Positions 11,021 through 22,624 of a stretch of 64,000 nucleotides of DNA are shown here, in pieces. The stretch comes from Microdochium bolleyi. Lineage: Eukaryota; Ascomycota; Sordariomycetes; Xylariales; Microdochiaceae. Where the stretch lies: the NCBI GenBank assembly GCA_001566295.1, contig KQ964260.1, forward strand, positions 595,104 through 659,103, written 5' to 3'. The position numbers were made by a program, and so were the translations under genes. The notes beneath the pieces are model-generated. The model was given only the letters and a program-made list of their open reading frames with translations, ran no database searches and was not told the DNA's origin. Position 1 is the first letter of the stretch; each line of letters begins with the position of its first letter.

Positions 11021-11411
11021 TGTCTGAATAAACGTCCCTTCGTTGGAAAATGGAAATGATGTTGTGTGAATCAAGTGTAATGGTACATTACCAGAGAACT
11101 GACTCAATCTTCCCAGAAACGCCAACACACGTCACGTCCGCCCGCAACAAGTGCATGCCCATGTAGCGCGTACTTAAGGTTAGCACCTGCAGCAACTGCT
11201 TCCCATATCAGAGGATGATTCTGCCTTGTTGTGGCTTAGCTTGCTGCCTCCTCCCGGCTAGAGGGGCTGAGCTGAAGCGAGGGTGTCTAGAACGAGGAGG
11301 CCCCCTCCTAGCTGAAGTGTCAAAGTGTTCAGCCGTCCCTTGCGCTCGCAGTCTCCTCTTGCCTCTGTCTCTCCTTCCCCTCCAAACCAATGTATCGCAG
11401 ACGCAAGAGCC

Positions 11412-13770
11412 ATGGAAGTGGCCGGCACTGCGCTGGCCGTCGCCAGTGCGGCCGCCACTACGACACTTGCCATCACCAAGCTCGTCATCGAAGCCAGAGA
11501 GCTCAAGGAGGAGCTCGAGACGACCCAGGCCGAGCTGAAATCCATCGACGGCGTGCTATTCACCATTGCCGACCTTATTCACAGCAGTACCTTTGGAGGA
11601 TCAGCCATCTCGGCGGCACTGCTGCAAAGGGTGTCTAATGTGCTCAAGAGATGTGACATCGCCGTCATGGACACCTCGAGCCTCGTGCGACGATTCTCGG
11701 GCGGAGGCTTGCGGCGCACGGCAAAGTGGCTTATCGCCGGCAAGCAGGAGGTGGCTGCGATGCAGGTCCGGCTCGTGAGGTGCAAGCAGGATCTCAACCT
11801 GGTACTGAGCATGCTCAATATGTCCGTAAATATCGCCCGCCATCACCCGCCAGCAGCGTGGAACCTGGCACTGACAGATCCCCCTCTTTCGTCACAGGTC
11901 AATCTCCAATGCAAATCGCATGGATACGGCGCAGCTCGTGCAGGGCAACGATAGCATCCAACGCGATGTGCAGCATATCATTCTGGCTATCCGCTCCCTG
12001 CAGGACGACCACGCCAAGATGGACGAGCTCCTGGTCCTGCTCCGGTCCCAGTCGGCCCAGTCCAGCCACAACCCCATGCTTAACGAATTTATGGACAACC
12101 TCACCACCTACGCCCAGACCGTATACGAGCGGAGTACCGTCATTGCCGATGAGGATTTGGAGGCCTATTCTGCACTGCCTTCGCGGCCTCCTTTTGAACA
12201 AGGGGAAGCAGACGCACGGCTGCTTGGCCACCCCACAGAGAGCTGCATTCCCAAAGAGGAAGACTGGGACAGCATCTTCTCAGATACAAAAGCTGGGAGC
12301 CAGAGTCCCTCGCCGCTGACGAGAAGCGACAATGTCACTAATGCAATCAATGCAAATACGAACAAGACCAGACAAAGAAAATGGGTGGCCGTAACAGAGA
12401 ATCACTATGGTGGAGAGAGTTGGGATCACGACTACGACAACGATGAACCCAAATTGCCGATGCCGCCACCGATAACCCCGCCGTCGCCGCCGCCGCCGCC
12501 AGCCCCCAGAGTCGAGACGCTACCCATAAGCTTGAACCACAATAGTGGCATAGCTACTGCCGTTCCGAGTGCGGTGCCAACTGATCGGCCGCGCGACGGA
12601 CCCGCCAGGCCCGAGGCTGTGCGACTCGAGGACAAGCTGAAATACTTTAAGGAGGAGCTGGCCAAACCTCTGCTGGCAGCAATCAAGGAAGCAGACGCGG
12701 ATGCAGTGAGAAGCTTGCTGCGCGCAGGTGCCAACCCGAGCGGCAGGATGGCCTGGCTGGGAGTAGGCGGGCAGGTCAAAAGCGTCTGCTGTTCCGGCGG
12801 TGTCAGCAACGTTCCACTGATGGAAGCTCTGACCAGGGCATGCAGCGAGGCCGTCGTGCACGACATGGTCCCCGTCGTCGAGATCCTGTGCGAAGCAGGC
12901 GCTGAGCTGCAGTGGCCAACAGCCCACTGCTCCGGCGCCCTTATGCATCTCTCCGTGCTCTCCCGTTACATCCAGCTCGTTGGCGCGCGGATCCCGCAGG
13001 AGCGAGAACTCAGCGGCTCTGGCAAGGCTTTCCGCTTTGTCAAGGCCCCGTATGAAACAGAGCCGTATCGCAATGCGCCCGGGTTCGCCTCCCTGCTGAT
13101 CAGCAACGGCGCGGACCCGGATCATGGTCCCGGCAGAGAGTGGCGGAACAAACCGCTGATGCTCGCACTGCAAAGCTACAATCCGAAAATGGCGAGTATG
13201 CTTGTTCTGAAGCTCTTGCATCGCAACGACACAGCGTATCCGGCATGGAGGCATCATACGCCCTTTATCCCACACCAGCACATCGGCTACTCTTTCACGA
13301 GCATGATCCTGCGGAACATTCTCATTCAGCACAAGTGCTTAGAGACCAGCCCATGGCTGCGGTACATCATTGAGACAGACGAGAAGATTGGTGCGCTCTT
13401 GCTTTGCCAGACCATCACGTTCTTGTCCCAGCGTGAGGCCCTCAAGTGGGACTTCAACTACATTGTCGTTGGCGTCTTCGCCCTCGTCTCGTTTGATGCC
13501 GACCCGCTGCTGCGCGTGAACGTGAGCTACCAGAAGATCAAGTCTATTGACGCGCCGTCCTCGACGGCGTCGGCGCCCAGGGTAGCAACGATGATCAGGG
13601 GTCCGCGACGCGGACAGGTAGTCTCCGAGACAATTAACGCGATGGAGTTGATTGCTCAGGTCGTTATTGCGAAAGGGGCACCGCCAGAGACGAGGGAGCG
13701 CATCAGGGACATCATGTGTCTTCGTCGAAGCATGTTTCTCAAAAAAAAGGTCGGTGCATGCTTAACATAG
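11412..13770 (+). CDS. Fungal_N-domain protein with ankyrin-like repeats
   Basis: Exons 11412-11825 and 11878-13770 (52-nt intron, phase 0) give 768 codons. The N-terminus MEVAGTALAVASAAATTTLAITKLV, followed by a coiled helix with LKEELETTQAELKSIDGVL, is the fungal N-terminal domain seen at the head of many STAND/NLR-like and ankyrin proteins. A low-complexity linker with a poly-proline run (PPSPPPPPAP) comes next. Ankyrin-like units lie near the middle (KPLLAAIKEADADAVRSLL then RAGANP) and later (FASLLISNGADPDHGP). No P-loop nucleotide-binding motif is visible, so this is not a full NLR. Such proteins are cytosolic interaction platforms, some linked to heterokaryon incompatibility; the function here is unknown. 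The acceptor at 11877 was chosen over a nearby one at 11897 because only it keeps the frame. Confidence 0.75.
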
Positions 13771-14537
13771 CATGGGATTAACACAACTACAAAGAAATCA
13801 AATGATGCTTCTCTGAGAGTGCCCTGTTTGGTGGAATCAGCAAGGATCAGGGCTGAAGACACGCTGGCTACAAAATCTAGTATTATAAAAGAACTTGGCT
13901 TACACAACAATTCCGATAGTGAATGCAGGGAAACAGATGAAGCACAAGGATTTGAGACCCAGCCATTTGGGGATAGATTGACCCGGTCGGAATCGTTACC
14001 CCCTTGTGATTAGTGGCAAAATAGATCTAGAGCCAGCCGGCAAACTGAGGAAGTGACTGAAGTTGGGCACGCTCAACTTTGCAACCTTGAGCCGCAACAA
14101 GGGCCGCGAAAACGACCTGGGTCCTTCGAAACGTCTAGGTGCCTTAATGGGACAGGATCAAGCTTTGCACAAGAAAAACTACAAAGCTTGCTCTCATGCC
14201 CAGGTTGTACCGATGTGGCTTTACCCACGCGAAGTGCTCAGGGACAAGTCTTAACCTGAGGCGATCTCAAAACTTCATGTTCACTGCCGTTCACTTGGAC
14301 TGGGGGATACATGTTCCTGTATATGTTATTGAAAGAGAGTGGCTTTTTGAATCTAATGCTCGGCCGAAACATGACGCAAGAGTACAAAAAGAGCACTGAA
14401 AAGTAGGAGAAGGAAAATAAATGCAAAGTGAAAGAACAAAAATAGCAAAGATACCACTTGAAACAAAGGAGCACCAGTGTTTTAGGCAGGGATATTCCAT
14501 CGTAGCCTTGCTGTGCATCACCGTTATAACAATCGCC
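13771..14537. other. Intergenic between convergent genes, nothing recognised
   Basis: About 0.77 kb of mostly A-rich sequence between two 3' ends; no convincing gene. Confidence 0.5.
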
Positions 14538-16152
14538 CTAGTGGACTGATGCAGACCTGGGCTTGAAAAGGGCCTGAAGCATGCCCCTACCGGCATGCTC
14601 ATCAGCATGAACGACCTTCTGTCTCCAATGGAACAGCCCACCACCACTAGTGTTATTGTGACCGTGTGCCATACCCGCGGCAGCGCTGCCCGCTTCACTG
14701 CTCTCGCTCTGATGGCTGACTACAGCACTCAGCGGCGCAAGCCCTATGTTCTTGTCCCCATCGTCCTGTTTGGTAGTGTCCGCTGCACCGTCGGAGCGCG
14801 GACCCTGATCCCTCTTCCCGAGGACCAGCTCCGCCACGGTCGTCGCCCCGTCAGGCGAGGTTGTGGTGCGGCGCGACCTGAGCGCGTACCCGCGGTACAC
14901 CATATACCCGATCGCCAGCACCACGCCGCTCAGGACGATCGTGGCAGCTGTGGCCGCAGGCCAGTCCATCTTGGTCACTTGGGTCACCAGGGAGGAATCG
15001 GCCGCGGTGGCCACGGAGATGACCGCTGCGGCGGGGTGCGTATCAACTGCACCAGAGCTTTTCGAGGGACGAGGCTGGATGCTGCCACGCACAGTATTGT
15101 CAGCTCATCCATCGGGGGCTAGCAGCGTGACGAAGGGGGAGGCATCTGAGTATCCGCATTCTTTGCGAGGACGAAAGAGAAAGGAAGGCGTGTATCAGAG
15201 TGTACGTACAGGGCGTGGCCTGGCTGCGAGATCCTGTCATTCCCGCCGAAATCAGGGGCGATGACGGAGATCAAGTCGCCAAAGTACACAGTCTTGAAAC
15301 TGCCGTCGTCATTGTGGTGCACGACGGCGGTGCGCTTGTGCGATCCGCTGCCGCTGCTGAAGTCGACGAAGCCTGCATTCTTGCTGTAGGTCTCGTAGTC
15401 GACAATCTCGCCGGCCTCGAAGCTGGATGGTGCAATGTAGAATTTCATGATCGGGGTTATGGCTGTGACGGCGTTGTTGCTGGCAAGCGTCTAGTGGATG
15501 TGACTAGTCAGCGCGACTGTTGTCTCATCGGTCTGAAAAACAGAAATGGGTGGCAGGAGACTGCTTACGGTAGCAACAGGCACTATGATGCCGTCGTCGT
15601 TTGGCCGACCCAGCCCGATCAGGTATTTGTTGTTTCGCATCTTGAACGAGGAGTCGGTCGAAATCTCGTAGGATCCTGACTCTGCGTCGAGCATCTCCTT
15701 CCCAAACTTGGGGGCGCCACTCTCCACTGTCATGGGCCAGTTCGCTGTTGTCCCCGCCTGTCAGTCAGGAAAGGATATGCTGCATATGAGGTCGCTGCAC
15801 CTACATCCATCGTCTGTCTCGGACCCGAGAATGGCATGTCGGTCCGTGCCCCCCTGCACAACGACTCCCGGCCCTGGGGAAGACGGTGCAGTGCCGGCCC
15901 CTGTGCGATCCATGTCAGCTAATTTTCGCGCAAAGAGTGCCGGCAGTAGGGGCAGTGCTCACACGCGTAGCAAGTCTTGTTGAAGTCGATCTCGAAGTTG
16001 TCATCCACATCAATCGTCCGGGTGATCCAAGCATTCGTGTACACCCAATGAGCCGTGGTGTTACTCGTCACCTCGGGAGGCACGTTGAAAACGGTGTAGT
16101 TGCCCTCCTGCTGGCGGTCGTTCTGGATGAAGATCCTGTACTGAGTCACCAT
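14538..16152 (-). CDS. Single-pass membrane protein of an uncharacterised fungal family
   Basis: Exons, in transcript order, are 16152-15963, 15900-15805, 15744-15569, 15490-15210 and 15081-14538. They join to 428 codons with introns of 62, 60, 78 and 128 nt, each with a good donor (GTGAGC, GTAGGT, GTAAGC, GTACGT). Residues 1 to about 245 form a soluble domain starting MVTQYRIFIQNDRQ, without a signal peptide, rich in beta-type Thr/Val segments. A hydrophobic helix at about 290-310 (IVLSGVVLAIGYMVY) is followed by an RSRR stop-transfer and a roughly 110-residue Ser/Gly/His-rich tail. I believe the N-terminal domain belongs to a recurring but uncharacterised ascomycete family; no function is assigned. 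Reading through the last intron gives a 277-residue protein without the membrane helix. Confidence 0.7.
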
Positions 16153-18602
16153 TTTGTTGATGCAGGAGATCAAGAGTCTGTGCGACTCGTGGGTGAGAAA
16201 GTGCTGTTCTGTATGGTTGAGGAGAGGATGGATGGAATGGCCGGCAACAACCTTTTGTGTTTGGGAGTAGGATGGCCCCTGATATACACCCTCGGAATCA
16301 AGAGTCATCTAGAATCGCTCTTCAGCCAACATCCTAAGTCTACCATTTGGCCCCCACCGGCATCGGTGCTCGTGGTGCTCGACCAAGCTCGGGGTAGCCA
16401 AAGTTTGCTACGTCGCACCTGTCTGCACCCAGCTCGAATTACCAGCACGCGTAATTTGCTCACAGACAGCTAGACAGTGAGCGTTGCAAACATGCCGTGC
16501 TTTGCGGTCTTCCTGACAGGGCGACGTACATGGGCGCTCGCTGCCACCACTGTGGGATAGGGGCAGTAAGATTCAGCCCCCGTGGCAGCCTGCCTGACCT
16601 ATACAGTCCATGCTGAAACCCCGTGCACACTGGCTTCAGCCATCCTCAGCCACAATGAGCCTTTTCTGGGACAACTAAAATTAGACCAAACCATGTTGCG
16701 GAGACACATAGCCTTATTCGTGTCTTAGACACGAGCCATCATGCAGCGAAACAACTGCCTCTCCGTCGAGACTGCCCGGCCTAGATCCCCAACCCGTGAT
16801 GGTCTCGCCCGTAACACTAAATTTGAGTTCCACTAACGGGTGTTGGCTTGAGTGAGCCACCACGCGGGACGCCGGAGGACCTCCCCGAATGCGGTCCTCC
16901 CGCCCGACGTCGTCATATTCTCCGATTTCAGCCTCACGGCACATGTTTGTCTTGGCGCCTCGGCGCGGGCAGTGTCGCGCAGGAATCGGGTCGGTCCGCA
17001 ACCCTCGATCGGCACACCCCCGTGGTTGCCAACGCGTCCCCCTAAGAAAATGCCTCAGCCGTGCTTGCGATTGCAGCAATCCGGGAAGACCGGTCGTGGC
17101 TATGCCAAGTACCGGCCGGTGGAGAAGAAGAGAACAGAGTTCACGGCTTCAGGGCAGAGAGCCATGATGCCACGCGACAGGCGCGCACAGCCAGCAGGCA
17201 GCCCTTCCATGATTCGCATCACCAACCTGCAGATCTGTGTCAAGAACGGTGACCTTGGCGCGCGCGACACGCCAAGGCATGGAGGAACACGCGGAATATC
17301 CCATTTCGGGAACTGCTGGACTCGCCGGAGTCGCGCTTGAGATGGCGCCTTCTTCTCCAGGCACCCCTATTTGGACTCTGCGTGACGTATGAGCTTCAGA
17401 ATCATGGCTTTCTTAGCTCATATCAGGCAACACAGTCCCGCTCTGTGGAAGGAGTGTGGAAGGAATAAGCGGTGCCAAGGACGAAGGCCGCGTTTCCATC
17501 GGCGGAGACTTTCCAACATTCTCTTCCAAAGTTCTTTTCCAAGGTCATGTCATTTGTCCTGGGCTCGGCCTCTCGCTCTAATACTTCGCGTCGAGATAAC
17601 CAAACAACATAGGAAATCTACCGTGCCCTTTCCACTGTGTCCTCGGTCTTGTTCCGCGCCTTGAAGCTTTCTGGCAGTGCTCACAGCATTCACATCGAGC
17701 GGGACACGCGGCGCTGTAAACTATAGAGCTACCCATGATCGACTTCGGAGTTTGGCTAGGCTAAGAAACACGGAGAATTCCCCAATACGAACATTGTGAC
17801 TCGTCAGTCACGTGAAGAGAGGTAAGGATCTTCGTTGGTGAGTGACTAGGAGAGAGCCAGAGCGTGGACAGCCTCGAGAGAGCTTCTACGAGCTAGTCGG
17901 CGCACCCACTGACCCAAGGCCGGACGTTGAGTTTCTTGCTCTGTTCCTCGGCACGCATGGATGGTTGCCTCGGCCGTGACCGACTCCGAGATGGTACCCG
18001 TAAGCTGTGGAGCTCAACAGGAAACGGCCTCACGGTGGGCCTGAGCAGCCGGTTATCCATGAGAATATTCTGTCCAGTCATTTCTTATTCAGTGCCAGAG
18101 TGAAGAAATGGAAGTTAGGTTAGAATCTCGAGTCAACTCGTGGCTGAGGTTTGTTCTGACGCAGCTGTGTTCTCGCAAGACACCACGGTACGTACATCAA
18201 GAGTTTGGGACGGTTATCCTGACTGTTCCCCTGGCACGCAATCATGTGATCTTGTACGTTTTGCCTTGGTGTGTGGGGAGATTGTGAATGTCTTGAGGAT
18301 TGTCCTCATTGCTCCGACTTGTGGAGGCACAGATGCCGGGCTGGTGCTGAGTCATCGGGGCCCCCTTCTCCCTCTGTCTGCTCTAGTATACCCGAGCGTC
18401 GGACTACGCGTCGTGGCTCGTCAAGCGACCCCATGGCACCGTAAACAGACATCACATCGTGTAGAGGAACACTCACAGCCAGCACACCCGCTGCAGCCTT
18501 AGCCATGGCGCTGGCCCGGTCCAAGATGGTCAGCAGGGCGACTCAGGTCGGCGGCGTGGGCCAGGCGGCGCAGACAGACGTGCCCTGCCCGCGCTGCTTC
18601 CA
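16153..18602. other. Long intergenic region, no supported gene
   Basis: About 2.45 kb. Several frames of 60-160 codons overlap each other near 16,850-17,350 on both strands, but none has a coherent composition or a spliced extension. A short minus frame at 18306-18512 starts MAKAAAGVLAVSVP and is followed by a GTGAGT; it is too short to call. Confidence 0.5.
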
Positions 18603-19430
18603 TGGTACAGCGACCACCCTCAGCTCTCCGCTCCTCCACCGCCTCCTCAGCACTATACCCAGCAGTATCCTCGCTTTCCTCCTCCTCCCCCACCACCTCT
18701 GGCTACTCAGCACTATCACGTGATCACTCCCCTGTCCCAGCAACACCACAACCTCAAGCACCACCGCCGTCCCCATCACAGCAGCAGCAAGTACCTCCAC
18801 CACAACCACCAGCGCAGTATCCGCCCCCTCCGCCCCCATTCTTCCCTTTCGGGCCCGCCCACCTGGGACGAGATGGTCCTCCGCGGCATCTGGTAGAACC
18901 TCCCCGACGCCGAGAACGACATCAAGAACCTGGCCGAGTTTCTCGGCTTCGCCCTCGGGGACCGCAAACGCAAGCGCGAGAGCGTCAGCAACATCGCCAA
19001 GCGCCAGGATGCGTGCCCCTGGCAGATCTGGCTCAAGTGGAACAGGCGCCACGGCACCCAACCGCACCTCTACCAGCAGTGGCACCTCATCTGGACGGGC
19101 GGCGACGACTGGTGGTCCCGCGAGCACAACCACGACATGGACCCGGACCCGGCCAACATCTCGGCCAACCGGCGGCAGTACATCACGCAGGACATCAAGG
19201 ACAAGATCACCTCGCTACTGACTCAGGGTGGCAGATCGAGCAGCCAGATACGCGAGGTCATGAAGAAGAGGCATCCACGGATCGCGTTAACGAAGAGCGA
19301 GGTGGATAACATGCGGAGGTTCTTATTCACCATGGATAAGGAGCCAGCAACGGGAGTGGGGGAAGACGAAGACGAGGACATGGATGAGAGCATAGCAGAC
19401 AGCACTGTGGCCTCCGTGACGGCAGAGTAA
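18603..19430 (+). pseudogene. Disrupted FAR1/MULE-type DNA-binding gene
   Basis: The frame starting at 18603 encodes a Pro/Gln/His-rich stretch, then WDEMVLRGIW, an in-frame TAG at 18894-18896, then NLPDAENDIKNLAEFLGF and on to a stop at 19428-19430. The codon after Trp would be CAG in a working copy. Downstream are a basic RKRKRES segment, CPWQIWLKW, a Trp-rich strand and EHNHDMDPDP. This Cys...Trp...His-x-His layout is that of the FAR1/WRKY-GCM1 zinc finger found at the N-terminus of Mutator-like transposases. The helix pair that follows (SSQIREVMKKRHP, then SEVDNMRRFLF) matches the segment after that finger. No transposase catalytic domain follows; an acidic tail closes the frame. The Pro/Gln-rich part reads better in a second frame between about 18745 and 18860, suggesting small indels too. 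An intron skipping the TAG would be only 34 nt. It could be a domesticated gene with sequence errors. Confidence 0.5.
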
Positions 19431-20347
19431 GAAGCGTGGTCCGACGCCCGTGATCTTTGCAAGAACGCGCGTCAGCACTGTCGCCGCTAGCGGGCAGTGA
19501 CGTCCTCTGATGCCGGGGGTGATCTCCGGTGGGCGAGCCGAGCCAGTCGACAGCCAGGAGGGCCACTCTGGGCAACTTGTTGTCTTGTCAAATCAAGCTT
19601 TGATCCTCGCGGAAGAAGTGTGTCCGCGTGACGAGACGAGGCAAGCAGGACCGAATCGGGTAGGTCGCGTGCAAGCAAACCGGGACGGATACCTACGCCC
19701 CTGCACCAATCATGCCTCGGAGCCTCCAACATGGAGAATCATGCGGGAGCCGAGCGGCACCCACCCCAGAGACACGCATGAGCCGTGTGGGGTACAGGGA
19801 TGGTGATGATGTACTACAGAAGGCGTAGTGTCGTATTCGGCAGACGGGGACTGGCCTAGTCCAATGGCCACCTGCACCGCTCGCCCTTGTTTTGCGCACC
19901 AATCAGCACGCCTCCTGACTCGGCAGACGACATGCCTGTCGATCTCCTGCCAGTCCTGTGTCTATAGCCCCGGCTGTGGTGCAACGACCCCAACTGTGCG
20001 AGGGTCGCAGCGCAGTGTCTTCCATCGACTCCCGCGACGGGAGAGCACTGGCCGAGGACCACGATGCTGTCCACGTGTGGCAGCAGAAGGAGAAGCACAC
20101 GATAGTTTGTTGACAGCGTAGCACTCGGCTGGAAAACTCAGTTGCCTGTTACTGATCGAAGCGGACCTATAAGAGATGCGCCTGTCAAGAGCGTATCCAA
20201 TATATAAAGACCGATGCCAAGCAGCTTGGGATCGTGACAAGCTTTTGACCACCCGCGATCGACCTTGGCGCATCAGGGGTCCTCTATCCACAGACCACAG
20301 CCAAGCCGGCCACCCCAAGCCAACACACGCTGGTAACCTTCACAACA
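19431..20347. other. Intergenic, promoter of the arabinofuranosidase gene
   Basis: About 0.9 kb. A TATA box lies at 20201-20209. I did not find an exact XlnR-type GGCTAA motif. No coding frame is supported. Confidence 0.5.
20201..20209 (+). promoter_or_regulatory. TATA box of the arabinofuranosidase gene
   Basis: TATATAAAG, 139 nt before the ATG at 20348. Confidence 0.5.
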
Positions 20348-21883
20348 ATGGCTTCTTCCCTCAAGCCCTCGTCCCTGGCCCTGCTCCTCGCAGCCTCGGC
20401 CTCCCTCGTCTCCGCGGGGCCCTGCGACATCTACGCGGCCGGCAACACGCCCTGCATCGCCGCCCACAGCACCACCCGCGCCCTCTACTCGGCCTTCTCC
20501 TCCCCGCTGTACCAGGTCCGGCGCGGCTCCGACAACACGACGCTCAACATCAGCCCCCTCTCGGCCGGCGGCACCGCCAACGCCGCCGCCCAGGACACCT
20601 TCTGCGCCCGCACGACCTGCCTCATCACCACCATCTTCGACCAGTCTGGCCGCGGCAACCACCTCACCCAGGCGCCCGGGGGCGCTTTCCGCGGGCCCGA
20701 GGCCAACGGCTACGACAACCTCGCCAGCGCGACGGGCGCCCCCGTCACCCTCAACGGCAACCAGAAGGCGTATGGCGTCTTCGTCTCGCCCGGCACGGGC
20801 TACCGCAACAACAACGCCCGCGACACGGCCAAGGGGGACGCCGCGCAGGGCATGTACGCCGTGCTCGACGGCACCCACTACAACGGCGGGTGCTGCTTCG
20901 ACTACGGCAACGCCGAGACGAGCAGCACCGACACGGGCAACGGGCACATGGAGGCCATCTACTTTGGCGACAGCACGGGCTGGGGCTCCGGCGCGGGCTC
21001 CGGGCCGTGGCTGATGGCGGACCTCGAGAACGGCCTCTTCAGCGGCGTCAGCCCCAAGAACAACCCGGGCGACCCGACCATCACCGCGCGCTTCTTCACC
21101 GCCGTCGTCAAGGGCACCAAGAATCTCTGGGCGCTGCGCGGCGCCGACGCGGGCAGCTCCGGCGCCCTCTCGACCTACTACTCGGGCGTCCGGCCCAACG
21201 CCGCCGGCTACAACCCGATGAGCAAGGAGGGCGCCATCATCCTCGGCATCGGCGGCGATAACAGCATCAGCGCGCAGGGCACCTTTTACGAGGGCGCCAT
21301 GACCTCGGGTTACCCCTCTGACGCGACGGAGAACGCGGTGCAGGCCGACATCGCGAGCTCCGCGCGCTACGCCACGACGGCGCTGGTCTCGGGCCCCGCG
21401 CTGCAGATCGGCTCGACCGTGTCGCTGCGCGCGACAACGGCGTGCTGCTCGACGCGGTACCTCGCGCACACGGGCGCCACGGTCGGCACGCAGGTCGTCT
21501 CGGCCTCGAGCGCCGCCGCGCTGCGGCAGCAGGCGTCCTGGACCGTCCGCGCCGGGCTGGGGGGAAACAGCGGGTGCGTCTCGCTCGAGTCCCGCGACAC
21601 CCCGGGGAGCTTCATCCGGCACTTCGACTTCACCCTGCAGCTCGCGGCCAACGACGGGTCGAAGCAGTTCCGCGAGGATGCGACCTTCTGCCCGCAGGCC
21701 GCGCTGGGTGGTAGTGGAGGCGGCGGGACGCACTCGATCCGCTCGTGGAACTACCCGACGCGGTACTTCCGGCACTACAACGACGTCGGCAGGATCGCGA
21801 GCAACGGCGGCGTGCACGACTTTGACGCGCCCGGGTTGTTCAACGACGATGTGACCTGGGCTGTGGGTGCTGGGCTTGGCTGA
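20348..21883 (+). CDS. abfB: Secreted alpha-L-arabinofuranosidase B, GH54 with CBM42
   Basis: An intronless 511-residue protein with a signal peptide at 1-23 (cleavage after VSA). The GH54 catalytic domain runs from GPCDIYAAGNTPCIAAHST to about 345, the CBM42 beta-trefoil arabinose-binding domain from about 350 to the end. Catalytic residues by family knowledge are Glu227 in MADLENGLFSG (nucleophile) and Asp304 in GIGGDNS (acid/base); their spacing of 77 is close to that in the Aspergillus kawachii enzyme. The unusual vicinal disulfide pair is present as Cys182-Cys183 in GGCCFDYGN. The enzyme removes terminal arabinofuranosyl groups from arabinoxylan, arabinan and arabinogalactan outside the cell. 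The long antisense frame across the same region follows from high GC at third positions and is not a gene. Confidence 0.97.
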   Translation: MASSLKPSSLALLLAASASLVSAGPCDIYAAGNTPCIAAHSTTRALYSAFSSPLYQVRRGSDNTTLNISPLSAGGTANAAAQDTFCARTTCLITTIFDQSGRGNHLTQAPGGAFRGPEANGYDNLASATGAPVTLNGNQKAYGVFVSPGTGYRNNNARDTAKGDAAQGMYAVLDGTHYNGGCCFDYGNAETSSTDTGNGHMEAIYFGDSTGWGSGAGSGPWLMADLENGLFSGVSPKNNPGDPTITARFFTAVVKGTKNLWALRGADAGSSGALSTYYSGVRPNAAGYNPMSKEGAIILGIGGDNSISAQGTFYEGAMTSGYPSDATENAVQADIASSARYATTALVSGPALQIGSTVSLRATTACCSTRYLAHTGATVGTQVVSASSAAALRQQASWTVRAGLGGNSGCVSLESRDTPGSFIRHFDFTLQLAANDGSKQFREDATFCPQAALGGSGGGGTHSIRSWNYPTRYFRHYNDVGRIASNGGVHDFDAPGLFNDDVTWAVGAGLG

Positions 21884-22624
21884 ACGTTGACGGTGGGGGC
21901 GGCGAGATTGGTTCGATGGCGATGCTTGGTTACGCTTATGGTACTTGGAGGTTGGTTTGGTGACCTCTTTTGTCCGGACTTTGTGTGCTACAGTTAGGCA
22001 CTGTCTGCTTAGGGCCCTTATGTGCTGTACATGCCCCTGGTGATGGCCAGCAAGTATTTGGTAGAAGAGTTGATGAAACTCGGGCTATACGTTAATGAAC
22101 CAACTCAAATCGGTGCCGTATTGTCGATGAGTCTTCCTGTTATGGGCTATGATGGGCCTGTGTGCTCAGGATGAGGCCTTGAGCAAGAGTTTGTCTGTAC
22201 CGGATCCTAATCGTAGCTTTGTGCACTGGGTGTAGCTCAGCATCGTTTCCTGCGTCAGATAGCCTTCACAACTTTTGCGGAGAGGCACTTTACAAAAGTA
22301 TCTTGAAAAACAGAGAAGCTTCGTATAATCTTATCTTGCCGCACCCATGTCCATGATGGCCAAGCGTGCTTTTAACTTCGTTGCTGACCCTGACGTGTAG
22401 TTTGTTTTTCCTTTCAAGAGAAAATACTAAACAAAGAGGAAGGGAAAAAAAGATTTTGAAAAATAGATAAATAAATGAAACCAAATCACCGCCCGAACTT
22501 TTGGGTACCGTAGAAAAATAACAAGGATACGTAGCAAATTGCTCAATGAATAGCTTCTCGGAGCGACTGGATAAATTCAATGGGGAAAATCAGCAGAATC
22601 CAAGTATACCGTGCTATACCGTGC
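21884..22624. other. Intergenic between convergent genes
   Basis: About 0.74 kb; the right half is A/T-rich, consistent with 3' untranslated regions. Nothing else was seen. Confidence 0.5.

Larger units (their letters stand above)
10391..11411. other. Divergent intergenic region with 15-bp repeat clusters
   Basis: Lies between the MDR gene (-) and the Fungal_N-ankyrin gene (+). It contains the two blocks of 15-bp repeats described separately, a palindromic CACGTG E-box at 10887-10892, and near 11,030 an AT-richer stretch. No coding frame was found. Confidence 0.6.

Noticed and set aside
11898..11919. Alternative acceptor at 11897 for the Fungal_N-ankyrin gene intron
   Set aside because: It breaks the frame with the donor at 11826; the acceptor at 11877 keeps it.
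16714..17340. Overlapping frames on both strands (up to 162 codons)
   Set aside because: Mutually overlapping, Arg/Pro/Ser-rich, no splice-supported extension; likely chance frames.
18894..18930. Intron that would remove the TAG in the FAR1-like gene
   Set aside because: The only GT...AG pair in frame would be 34 nt, too short for a fungal intron.
20273..21817. 514-codon antisense frame across the arabinofuranosidase gene
   Set aside because: Its Arg/Gly/Ala/Val-rich composition comes from the very high third-position GC of the sense gene; no domain and no start context.
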